A stretch of 64,000 nt of DNA. Source: Fibrobacter sp. UWH6 (GTDB lineage Bacteria > Fibrobacterota > Fibrobacteria > Fibrobacterales > Fibrobacteraceae). Below the pieces are notes generated by a model, which saw only the letters and a list, made by a program, of their open reading frames with translations, was not told the DNA's origin and did no database searches. Where the stretch lies: positions 271,846 through 335,845 of the forward strand of contig NZ_FRAX01000003.1 of assembly GCF_900142465.1 (NCBI RefSeq), read 5' to 3'. Below, piece by piece: positions 52,910 to 61,567 of the stretch (the first letter of the stretch is position 1; every line of letters starts with the position of its first letter). Made by a program: the position numbers and the translations under genes.

Positions 52910-53042
52910 ATAAAGTATGCGTTGTAAATTCCGATACCCATGTTGAGAACTCTACACCGGCTTTTTCAACAGCGGCACGAAAAAACAACTAATGCTCCAA
53001 TCCGGAATATAAATTGTCCTTAAATAAAACTAAGGAGCAATT

Positions 53043-55118
53043 ATGAACTTCAAAAATGCATTCGGTCTCGCCTGCGCCACTTCTTTGCTGGCAAGCGCTT
53101 CTGCATTCGCAGCACTTCCCAAGGCCGCCGATCTGGCAGGAAAGATGGGATTCGGTTTCAACATCGGTAACTCCCTGGAAGTCCCCAGCAACCCCACAGC
53201 TTGGGGCAACCCGTTCCCCACCCAGGAACTGCTGGATTCCATCAAGGCTGTTGGATTCTCTACCGTCCGTATCCCCTGCGCTTGGGATTCTCACGCTCCT
53301 AACGGTGTCATTACCGAAACCTGGCTGGACTCCGTAAAGACCGTCGTTGATTTCGCAATCAAGAACGACCTCTATGTGGTACTGAACATCCACCACGAAG
53401 GCGAAGAAGGCTGGTTCCAGACTCACATCGGCGAAACTGTAGAAGCCGCAGTCGACACCAAGATGAAGAACTACTGGACCCAGATTGCAAACAAGTTTAA
53501 GGATTACGACGAACACCTGCTTTTTGCTGGTGCCAACGAACCGGGCTCTAACCTGGGTGATAATGACTGGAACGCAGCCCATGCTCAGACCTTGATGCAT
53601 TACTACCAGACCTTCATTGACGCTGTCCGCGCTACTGGCGGCAACAACGAAACTCGTACCCTGATTATCCAGGGTACCAACACCGACATCGACAAGTCTG
53701 TCACCCACATCAAGCCCAACATGCTCCCCACCGACAAGCAGGCAGGCTACATGATGTTCGAAGTCCATTACTATAGCCCCTACCAGTACACCATCATGCC
53801 CAGCGAACAGGACTGGGGCGCACCTGGTGGCGAAAAGATTCTGACCCAGTATTTCTACGGTGATTACCAGAGTGCCGATGCCAAGCGCAACGCAGGCTAC
53901 AACGCATGGACAAATTCCGTCGACGCTACCGTCAGCACCGGCGCCTACGTCGACAATCAGTTCCAGAAGATTGCCCAGGCTTACGGCATCCCCGTCCTGA
54001 TTGGTGAATTCGGCGCCAACATCCGCTACCCGGAACTCAGCGGCGAAGAACTGCAGAAGCACATCGAAGGCCGTATCCAGTGGCACCGCGACGTGGCCAA
54101 GGCCGCCAAGAAGAACGGCGTCATCCCCGTTATCTGGGACATGGGTAACGAAAGCACCGAAGCTTACGACAATATGGCTTATCTCCGTCGTCAGTCCGCT
54201 CCCATGGGCAAGCTGCTTGACGCAGGCGCCATCAACGCCATCCGCGAAGTTTATGGTCTCCCCGCCATCAGCGGCGCCTCTACTCCCAGCTCCTCCCAGG
54301 TTGTGGAAGGCGACAAGGCTGTTCACATTTCTTACAAGACCGTACAGTCTGACACCAGCGAAGCAGGTACCTTCCGTATCGACCTGAGCGGTGCAAACTG
54401 GAGCGACTATGTGGCCATTTCCTTCGACATGCGTGTCGCCGGTACTGTTGCAGGCCCCTGCCTGGATCAGACTCGCGACGGTTGCGGCGAATACGGTTGG
54501 GCAAGCGTTTCCCTGTTCAACATGTCCGGCAACTGGAAGTGGAAGGAAGTCAGCCTGGGCAACGTGGATTCCCTCGCTGCACTGGGTCTGAAGAACTACA
54601 AGGTTGAATTTGGTGAAAGCGCCAACCAGATGGCTATCGTCGACGCCAAGGGCATGAAGGCTATCGGCATCAACATTTACGGCACCCAGTTCACCGGCGA
54701 CATGTACCTGGACAATATGCTCCTGTGGAAGGCCGACGGTACTGTTGACACCCTGAACAACTTCGACAAGAAATCTGGCACCTTCGATGGTATCGCAAGC
54801 GGTTCTCTCATTGCAGCAAACGCAACCGGCGACTGGGGTACATCTACTACTGCCGCCATCAAGAGCATCGCCGCTACCAACAACAAGGTGATGGTCACCG
54901 CCCAGAACGGTCTCGTTACCGCCACCTTCAACGCCCACAGAAGCAGCCAGGCTTCCGTCAAGTTGCTCAACAGCCTTGGTCAGGAAATCGCCTCCAAGAA
55001 CTACACCGCCATGCAGGGCCTCAGCACCGTTCAGCTGAAGACTGATTACCGCGGCTCCGCTCTCCTGGTCATCAAGCAGGATAACGTGAAGTATGTTCAG
55101 AAGGTAACCCTGAAGTAA
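53043..55118 (+). CDS. GH5 endoglucanase with CBM-like and type-IX-sorting-like domains, paralogue
   Basis: 691 residues, start after AAGGAGCAATT. Signal peptide ends near ASAFAA (about 21). GH5 domain about 25-400 (MGFGFNIGNSLEV; acid/base Glu in GANEPGSNL, nucleophile in LIGEFGANI); CBM-like domain about 410-590 (AVHISYKTVQ, YVAISFDMRV, IGINIYGTQFTGDMYLDNMLL); C-terminal tail ending LLVIKQDNVKYVQKVTLK. Close paralogue of the gene at 50708, with clear differences in loops; together a tandem duplication. Likely endoglucanase or xyloglucanase. A structured RNA element follows its stop codon. Confidence 0.93.
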   Translation: MNFKNAFGLACATSLLASASAFAALPKAADLAGKMGFGFNIGNSLEVPSNPTAWGNPFPTQELLDSIKAVGFSTVRIPCAWDSHAPNGVITETWLDSVKTVVDFAIKNDLYVVLNIHHEGEEGWFQTHIGETVEAAVDTKMKNYWTQIANKFKDYDEHLLFAGANEPGSNLGDNDWNAAHAQTLMHYYQTFIDAVRATGGNNETRTLIIQGTNTDIDKSVTHIKPNMLPTDKQAGYMMFEVHYYSPYQYTIMPSEQDWGAPGGEKILTQYFYGDYQSADAKRNAGYNAWTNSVDATVSTGAYVDNQFQKIAQAYGIPVLIGEFGANIRYPELSGEELQKHIEGRIQWHRDVAKAAKKNGVIPVIWDMGNESTEAYDNMAYLRRQSAPMGKLLDAGAINAIREVYGLPAISGASTPSSSQVVEGDKAVHISYKTVQSDTSEAGTFRIDLSGANWSDYVAISFDMRVAGTVAGPCLDQTRDGCGEYGWASVSLFNMSGNWKWKEVSLGNVDSLAALGLKNYKVEFGESANQMAIVDAKGMKAIGINIYGTQFTGDMYLDNMLLWKADGTVDTLNNFDKKSGTFDGIASGSLIAANATGDWGTSTTAAIKSIAATNNKVMVTAQNGLVTATFNAHRSSQASVKLLNSLGQEIASKNYTAMQGLSTVQLKTDYRGSALLVIKQDNVKYVQKVTLK

Positions 55119-55146
55119 GCGGTAACGCTTCTAAAAAACTCAAAAT

Positions 55147-55277
55147 CCTTGCGCGACTCAGGAGTGTGTTCCGCAAGGCGGGTCGGTAAAGTGGCGACAT
55201 AGCCGACCCGGAGATTGTCGCCAAAAATTTGGTCCCTTGGTTTGGGAAGACGGTCGCAGACGTGCGGCCGTTTTTTT
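55147..55277 (+). ncRNA. Candidate structured RNA with H-type pseudoknot and terminator
   Basis: Order: a hairpin pairing CCTTGCG (55147-55153) with CGCAAGG (55172-55178); then interleaved stems CGGGTCGG (55179-55186) with CCGACCCG (55203-55210) and GGCGACA (55193-55199) with TGTCGCC (55216-55222), an H-type pseudoknot with 6-, 3- and 5-base loops; then ACGGTCGC..GCGGCCGT and seven Ts. It lies 28 bases after the third GH5 gene and before a convergent gene, so it may be a 3' UTR element or a processed small RNA. The stems are exact in sequence; a function is not known. Confidence 0.45.
55250..55277 (+). terminator. Terminator after the third GH5 gene
   Basis: ACGGTCGC, loop, GTGCGGCCGT (imperfect stem), then TTTTTTT. 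Its T-run overlaps the stop codon of the opposite helicase gene. Confidence 0.6.
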
Positions 55278-58200
55278 ATCCGTCCAGTCTGAAGATTTCG
55301 TCTAGCTGTTTGTCGTCCATGTCGGCAAGCCAGGTTTCGCCGGCGTTCACCGTCATCTGGGCAATAGCCTTCTTGGATTCCAGCAGGGCGTTGATCTTTT
55401 CTTCGAAAGTACCCTTGGTAATAAAGCGGTGGACCTGCACATTGCGGGTCTGCCCGATTCTAAAGGCACGGTCCGTGGCCTGGGCTTCGATAGCCGGGTT
55501 CCACCACAAGTCATAATGGATCACCTGGGAAGCCGCCGTCAGGTTCAAGCCCGTTCCCGCCGCCTTCAGAGAAAGAATCAGCACCTTGGAATCAGGATTT
55601 TCCTGGAAGTTCTTCACCATGGCATTACGCTGGGTCTGGGAACAGCCGCCGTGATAGAAATCCACCTGCAGCCCCATTTCTCGCTGAATCACTTCCTGGA
55701 GCAGGTCGCCCATTTCGCGGAACTGGGTAAAGATTAAAGTCTTTTCGCCCTGTTCCTGGATAGAGGCCAGCAGGTCCAAAAGCATACGGAGCTTTCCGGA
55801 ATCTTCCACCTTGCCCTCCCCCACCTTCAGGAATGTTCTGGGATGGTTGCAAATCTGCTTTAAGGCCATAATCATCTGAAGAATCAGACCCTTGCGCTTG
55901 AACAGGCTGCCACCCGCCGGCACTTCGGCCATTTCCAGGACATCCGCCGTGGAATCGTCCATAGAAATGACGGATTCCCCATTCATAGCCGCCAACTGGG
56001 CCATAAAATCGTCCAGGGTATGCTTGTAGAGAGCCGCCTGGCTCTTGGTCAGTTCGGCGTATTCGTCCTGCTGGATCTTATCGGGCAGGTCGCTAATGAT
56101 GGTCTTGTCAGTCTTCATGCGGCGAAGCATAAAGGGGGCGGTAATATTCTTGAACCGTTCGGCCACCGCCTGGTTATTGAACTTCTGAATAGGAGTCTCG
56201 TACTTGTCGCGGAACTCGGCCTGACCCGGCAAAAAGCCGCGGTTACAGAAGTCCATGATGGTCCAGAATTCCAGCAGACGGTTCTCCACAGGCGTACCGC
56301 TCATGGCAATTTTCATGGGAGCCTGCTGGGCTCGCAACAGACGGCTCTGTTCACTGTCGGCATTCTTGATATTCTGGGCTTCGTCAATAATCACCACCTG
56401 CCAGCGCATGTCACGCAACTTCTTGTGATCCAGGCGGTAAGTGGAATAAGTGGTCAGCAAAATATGGTGCTGGAACTTGTCCAGTTTGCGTCCCGGGCCG
56501 TGATAAGTATAAACGGAAAGCTCCGGCGCAAAGCGGGCCACTTCCATTTTCCAGTTGCACAAAAGGCCTGCAGGCACAACCACCAGCACGGAGCCGGGGC
56601 CAGGGATACCCTGTTCATCAAACCACCCCCGGGGTGTAATCTTGCCTTCCTGCTTGATCTTCAGCAAGAAGGTAATCACCTGGAGGGTCTTACCAAGACC
56701 CATGTCGTCGGCCAGGATACAGCCAAAGCCCATTTCAAGATTCTTATGCATCCAGGCATAGCCTCTTTCCTGGTAGGGTCGCAATGTGGCATTCAGACCT
56801 TCGGGTAACGTAAGGGAAGTATCCGCACGCCATTCATCCAGCTGGGCCTTCAACCCGTCGGTCATGGTAATGGGAACTTCGTCGCAGCGGCCCGTCAAGG
56901 CAGCCTGCAGCAGACGTGCCGTAGAGAATATGGTCTGTGAAGATTCTTCTTCCGAATCCTCAGACGAGCCGTTTTCCGAGCCTTCTGCTGTGCCCTCACC
57001 CGACGTATCCACCCCAGCGGCACCAGCCTTTCCAGAAGCCTTCTTGTCTTGCAGTCGCTGTTCCAGTAGCTTCAAGTCGTCTTCGCTGTATTCCACATAC
57101 TGGGACTTCATCTTCAGAAGACCGCCGGCGTTCTTCGCCAGCTTCAAAAATTCCTGGGCAGAAACAGTCTCGTCGCCAAGGGCCACTTCCCAGTCAAAGT
57201 CCAACAGGTCGCTGGCCTTAAAGGCGCCAATGCCAAGGCTACCCTTAAGCCTCATCTGGGCCTTGGGCTTGGCAATATTCAACAGCGACTTGGGCAGTTC
57301 TGTCTTGATGCCGAATACTTCAAACTTCTTGATTCCATAGGTAACGAATTCCTTTAATTCGGCACCTTCCAAAATCAGCGTTTCCGACCCGCGATTTTCC
57401 AAATAAACCTTCATAGGCTTAAAGGTTTCGGCCACGCAGTTCAGCACATTCATCAACGCCAGAAGCCTCGGGTCGTTAGCGGCAAAAAGGTTTGCCAGGG
57501 GCGAGCGCACCTTGGTCTCGCCATCCTCTTCCACAAACACTTCCAGGCCAACAGCCTTGCCCACTTCACCGCAGACAAACACAATCTGATTGTTGAAATC
57601 CAGGGAGTTGTAAACCGAGAACCACTTCTGGATTTTTGAGGGGATCTTCAGGCCGCCGGCAGCCAGGCGCCCGGATTTGCAGTCGAAGAAAAATCCCAGC
57701 AAGTTGTCGTGAACGCTTTTCTTGCTGCTCTGGGCCGTGCGGGAAAACCGCAAAAGTCGACCGATAAAAATGGAAAGGATATGTTCGGCAGCCTGGGCCA
57801 ACTCCTTGCGCACCGGCACCTTTTCAGGCGGGTTCCCGGAATCGTCTTCAGCCCCTTCCTTGGCCACCATCTTCTCGTCAAAGGCGAAATCGTCGGGCAC
57901 GAACTTTTCCAGTTCCATGACCACATTCAAGACGTCGGGGAGCATTTCGGCAGGGAGCCAGCGGACTTGTGCCGTAAAGCTGTTGACCCAGAACACCTGG
58001 GGGTAAATGGCACCGCAACGGACAAGGTAATAGGCCACCGTCAAAAGCTGGTGCAGGTAGCGCACCGTCACATGGTTATGCCACACGCAACTCTGGTTCA
58101 GGCGGCACAGAGCCCCCATGATGTTCTCTACCGCAAGGCCAGAGGCCACCACGCGGTCTTCTACCAGCTGGTCAAAAGTCCAGGACCAACCCTTGGCATG

Positions 58201-59019
58201 GATAACCTGCAGCCGTTCCTTTTCCATAAGGAAGGTGCGGGCGTGATAAATGCCGAAGTCCTGGGCGAACTGTTCGAAGGTTTCGAAATGATTGTAAAAG
58301 CTGCGGCACCGTTCCAGTTCGTCGACAAAGCTCTTCTTGAAGTTTCCGCCGGGGCAGAAATCCGGGAAGTTGGTGAGCATGGCCGGCAGCACATGGGAAT
58401 AGTCCCGCCAGTCCTCAAAACGGAACATGGGAACGCGGGGCGTCTCTTCGCGGAATCCGGGAAACACATGGACCAGCGCCCGCTCCATGGGCACATCCGT
58501 TTCCACATTCTCGGGCTTGTAATCCTTCAGGAACGTCAGGTCCAGACCGTGAATCTTGAACAGCACCAGCGGGTCGGCGGCAATCTTTTCTGCCATTTTC
58601 AGAAAGGTGGAAATCACGTACTTGCAGGGCAGAGCATCCCTGCAATCGCAGTTCATGTTCACCCGGCTGGCCGCGTCAAAAAGAGTGAGTCCACTTTTTT
58701 CAAGCAGGATCTCGATGGAAGGGTTGATGGAATCGTGGGATATGGCCACCAGGTCTGCAGGCTGCTGCTTCAAGAGCCCTACGAAAATATCGGCCTGTTC
58801 CTTGGGGAACTTGGGAAATACGATGTAGTTGTCGTGGGAGCCCCCATTGGGGCCCTTCACCTCGGAACGCACACGATTATCCATCACGTCTAGCGACGTG
58901 ACTTGACCCCTCGCCACATATTTAAGGGCAACCTCTACATCATGGGACGATACGCCGGCAAGCAAGGTGTCGAGCCACTTCTTGCTCCACCACGTCCCTC
59001 CATAAACTCCATATTCCAT
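55276..59019 (-). CDS. SNF2/Rad54-family helicase with SWIM zinc finger
   Basis: 1247 residues. A SWIM-type finger CxCx(n)CxH-like variant (NCDCRDALPCKYV, about 124-137) is near the N-terminus. The second half is the SNF2 ATPase: motif I DDMGLGKTLQ (about 770), motif II DEAQNIKN (about 875), SGTPVENRL, and the C-terminal lobe with EKTLIFTQF, LKAAGTGLNLTAA and RAFRIGQTRNV (about 1185). Such proteins remodel DNA-protein complexes and occur in bacteria with roles in transcription or repair. A Ser/Glu-rich linker (around 690-715) separates the halves. No partner is visible. Confidence 0.9.
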   Translation of the reverse strand: MEYGVYGGTWWSKKWLDTLLAGVSSHDVEVALKYVARGQVTSLDVMDNRVRSEVKGPNGGSHDNYIVFPKFPKEQADIFVGLLKQQPADLVAISHDSINPSIEILLEKSGLTLFDAASRVNMNCDCRDALPCKYVISTFLKMAEKIAADPLVLFKIHGLDLTFLKDYKPENVETDVPMERALVHVFPGFREETPRVPMFRFEDWRDYSHVLPAMLTNFPDFCPGGNFKKSFVDELERCRSFYNHFETFEQFAQDFGIYHARTFLMEKERLQVIHAKGWSWTFDQLVEDRVVASGLAVENIMGALCRLNQSCVWHNHVTVRYLHQLLTVAYYLVRCGAIYPQVFWVNSFTAQVRWLPAEMLPDVLNVVMELEKFVPDDFAFDEKMVAKEGAEDDSGNPPEKVPVRKELAQAAEHILSIFIGRLLRFSRTAQSSKKSVHDNLLGFFFDCKSGRLAAGGLKIPSKIQKWFSVYNSLDFNNQIVFVCGEVGKAVGLEVFVEEDGETKVRSPLANLFAANDPRLLALMNVLNCVAETFKPMKVYLENRGSETLILEGAELKEFVTYGIKKFEVFGIKTELPKSLLNIAKPKAQMRLKGSLGIGAFKASDLLDFDWEVALGDETVSAQEFLKLAKNAGGLLKMKSQYVEYSEDDLKLLEQRLQDKKASGKAGAAGVDTSGEGTAEGSENGSSEDSEEESSQTIFSTARLLQAALTGRCDEVPITMTDGLKAQLDEWRADTSLTLPEGLNATLRPYQERGYAWMHKNLEMGFGCILADDMGLGKTLQVITFLLKIKQEGKITPRGWFDEQGIPGPGSVLVVVPAGLLCNWKMEVARFAPELSVYTYHGPGRKLDKFQHHILLTTYSTYRLDHKKLRDMRWQVVIIDEAQNIKNADSEQSRLLRAQQAPMKIAMSGTPVENRLLEFWTIMDFCNRGFLPGQAEFRDKYETPIQKFNNQAVAERFKNITAPFMLRRMKTDKTIISDLPDKIQQDEYAELTKSQAALYKHTLDDFMAQLAAMNGESVISMDDSTADVLEMAEVPAGGSLFKRKGLILQMIMALKQICNHPRTFLKVGEGKVEDSGKLRMLLDLLASIQEQGEKTLIFTQFREMGDLLQEVIQREMGLQVDFYHGGCSQTQRNAMVKNFQENPDSKVLILSLKAAGTGLNLTAASQVIHYDLWWNPAIEAQATDRAFRIGQTRNVQVHRFITKGTFEEKINALLESKKAIAQMTVNAGETWLADMDDKQLDEIFRLDG

Positions 59020-59071
59020 AACGAGCGCAAATGTAATAAAATTACGGCACTTTTGTGCAGCTCTTCGCGCT

Positions 59072-61435
59072 CTACTTTCTGAATTTAGCCAAGGTCTGCT
59101 TCAGCTGTGCTACGTTAATAGGCTTTGCCAGGTGGCCGTTCATGCCCACTTCCTTGCACTTCTGGGCGTCTTCTGCAAAGGCGTTAGCAGACAGGGCAAT
59201 AATGGGGATCAGGTTGCCATCCTTCTTTTCAGACAGGCGGATCCTCCTGGTGGCGTCATAGCCGTTCATCACAGGCATCATCAGGTCCATCAGAATCAAA
59301 TCCAGGCTACCTTCAGGGGTACGTTCGAAAACCTTTACCGCCTCTTCGCCATTGTTAGCGCAAGTCACCACCAGGCCCATGTCTTCCAGGAAGTTCTGTG
59401 CGATTTCCATATTCAGGGCGTTGTCTTCCACCAGCAGCACACGCATGCCTTCCACCGACACATTCTCGGTAGAAACCTCTTCCCTAGCCAGGGGATTGTG
59501 GTTGATCTTGAAGGGGACCGTCACGGCAAAGCGCGTACCCATGCCCTCTTCGCTATGGACTTCGATATGGCCGTTCATCTTGTCTACCAGGCGCTTTACA
59601 ATAGCCATGCCCATGCCGGATCCCTGGTAGGTGCTGCGGGCGTCGGAGTGCTCCTGGGCGAACGGTTCAAAGATATGCTGAACAAAATCGCTGCTCATGC
59701 CAATGCCCGTATCATCCACGTGGAAGCAGTACACCACCTGGTCTTCCGTTTCGCTAATCATCTCGGAATGGCAGAACACGGAGCCGCCGTGCCTGTTGTA
59801 CTTGATGGCATTGGTCAGCAAGTTCAGAAAAATCTGACGGACATACAGCGGGCTTCCAATAAGATCCCTATGCTTCAGGCTTACGCCGCAGTCATGATCC
59901 AGGGTCACGTTATTTTCGACAGCACGCAAACCGGCAATGGTGTAGACATCCGACAGCAAGTCATAAAGGTGGAAGGGTTCCTCGGCCAGAACCGTGTCTG
60001 CATCTTCCAGCTTGCTCATTTCCAGAACGTCGTTCAGCAAGGAGAGCAAGTGGTTGGCCGCCGTGCGGGATTTCTTGCGGAACTCGTCGCGGGCCTCGCC
60101 CTCGATTTTCTTCATCTCGTCCAGTTCCAGCAAACCAAGGATTCCGTTCAGGGGAGTGCGGATATCATGGGACATGCGGGTCAAGAAGCTGGACTTGGCG
60201 GCGCTGGCACGTTCCGCCTTCTGGGCTGCGGCCTTCAGCTGAGCCTTGTAAACTTCTTCACGGGCCACCTCGTCGCTTACAGAGCGGATCACCCACAGCA
60301 CACTGATACAGCGGCCATTGTCATCACGTTCCATGGCAATGAACTGACCTTCACCCCAGCCAATGTATGTACCCTTGAAGCGGACACTAATGGACTCGCG
60401 GCCACCCATGCGCAAAGGCAAGGTATCCAGGTTGGTAAAGTCGGTAATAACCTGTTCGTAGCCGGGCTCCACCATCTGTTCGCTCATGACCTTGAACTTT
60501 TCACGGGCATCCCCTTCCTGACCGATGAAGCTCTTGATGGCATCCACATCGGTGTGTCCCAGTTCGCGGAACTTGCCCGACGTTAAATCCACATAGTAAA
60601 CACAGAAGTAAGCCCGTTCCAGGGCGGCAAAAACCTTCTTGCGGAATTTATCTTCATCCAGCAACATGGTCATGCGTTCCTTTTCCTTCTTTTCCTGGGT
60701 AATATCCAGGCCATACAGGATGCATTCCAGGTGTGAATTTCTGGGATTCATCAGCAAACGGACATGAATACGGCAAGGCGACAAGACCTCGTCCACAATA
60801 ATGTTGTATTCCTGGTCAAAGGAAATATTACCGTCTACAAAGAACTTCTGCAGTTTTTCGCAAGAATAGTTCTGCACAAAGCGGATCTGTGACGCCTCAT
60901 CGGGAATAAAACGTCCCATGTAAGCAATCAACTGGTCTACGGAACGGCAGTTCCTAAAGCTTTCTACAGAGCGGGACTTCCCGTTCAGGCCAAGCACCAC
61001 GTTATCGGTTACATCCAGGTGGAAAATTCCAAACGCATCGGGAATGGAAGCGAACAGCAGGCTCACCTGGCTTTCATAAAGCTTCTCGGTACGGCGGATG
61101 TTGGTAATGTCCCAGGCGTACTCGATAAAGACCTTGCGTCCCTTCCATTCCGAAACCACGAACTTCTGCGACAGCACGCGCTTGCCCACTTCAAGTTCGT
61201 CTTCCTTGATCTTTTCGCCATCCATCTTTTCCAGCAGACAGAACGGGCAGGGGTTATCCAGACCCACCAGATACTTATGGCAGACCGCCCCCGACACAGA
61301 GGCTCCGGGAATAAAGGCCAGGCTTCGTGCAACAGGGTTCGCATACAGAATCTCGTGAGTCACATAATCGCACACGATAATAATCTGGTTCGAATGCTCA
61401 AAAACCTGCTCAAGAATCTCGGAACTGTCAGCCAT
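59072..61435 (-). CDS. Hybrid sensor histidine kinase
   Basis: 787 residues. No TM segment and no signal peptide, so cytoplasmic. Two PAS-like regions about 10-120 and 130-400 (IIIVCDYVTHEILYANPVA, with a CPFC pair nearby). HisKA with H-box MSHDIRTPLNG (about 422), HATPase with NAIKYNRHGG, DTGIGM and GSGMGMAIVKRL, and a C-terminal receiver (about 663-785) with VEDNALNMEI and phosphoacceptor Asp in LILMDLMMP (about 714) and the LSANAF pocket. No DNA-binding output domain. The response partner is not in the window. Confidence 0.93.
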   Translation of the reverse strand: MADSSEILEQVFEHSNQIIIVCDYVTHEILYANPVARSLAFIPGASVSGAVCHKYLVGLDNPCPFCLLEKMDGEKIKEDELEVGKRVLSQKFVVSEWKGRKVFIEYAWDITNIRRTEKLYESQVSLLFASIPDAFGIFHLDVTDNVVLGLNGKSRSVESFRNCRSVDQLIAYMGRFIPDEASQIRFVQNYSCEKLQKFFVDGNISFDQEYNIIVDEVLSPCRIHVRLLMNPRNSHLECILYGLDITQEKKEKERMTMLLDEDKFRKKVFAALERAYFCVYYVDLTSGKFRELGHTDVDAIKSFIGQEGDAREKFKVMSEQMVEPGYEQVITDFTNLDTLPLRMGGRESISVRFKGTYIGWGEGQFIAMERDDNGRCISVLWVIRSVSDEVAREEVYKAQLKAAAQKAERASAAKSSFLTRMSHDIRTPLNGILGLLELDEMKKIEGEARDEFRKKSRTAANHLLSLLNDVLEMSKLEDADTVLAEEPFHLYDLLSDVYTIAGLRAVENNVTLDHDCGVSLKHRDLIGSPLYVRQIFLNLLTNAIKYNRHGGSVFCHSEMISETEDQVVYCFHVDDTGIGMSSDFVQHIFEPFAQEHSDARSTYQGSGMGMAIVKRLVDKMNGHIEVHSEEGMGTRFAVTVPFKINHNPLAREEVSTENVSVEGMRVLLVEDNALNMEIAQNFLEDMGLVVTCANNGEEAVKVFERTPEGSLDLILMDLMMPVMNGYDATRRIRLSEKKDGNLIPIIALSANAFAEDAQKCKEVGMNGHLAKPINVAQLKQTLAKFRK

Positions 61436-61492
61436 TTCTCACCTCTATAAAAATGCGGCAAATTACAAAAATCTTACATCACGAAATATAAA

Positions 61493-61519
61493 CAAAAAAA
61501 AAGTCCCCCGGAGGGGACT
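61493..61519 (-). terminator. Rho-independent terminator of the Na/Pi cotransporter gene
   Basis: On the minus strand AGTCCCC and GGGGACT flank a four-base loop and are followed by nine Ts. It lies after the minus-strand gene ending at 61568. Confidence 0.8.
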
Positions 61520-61567
61520 CTCCAATCTAGACCGCAAACAGGGCCTATTTTCGTCTAGAAGATTGAA

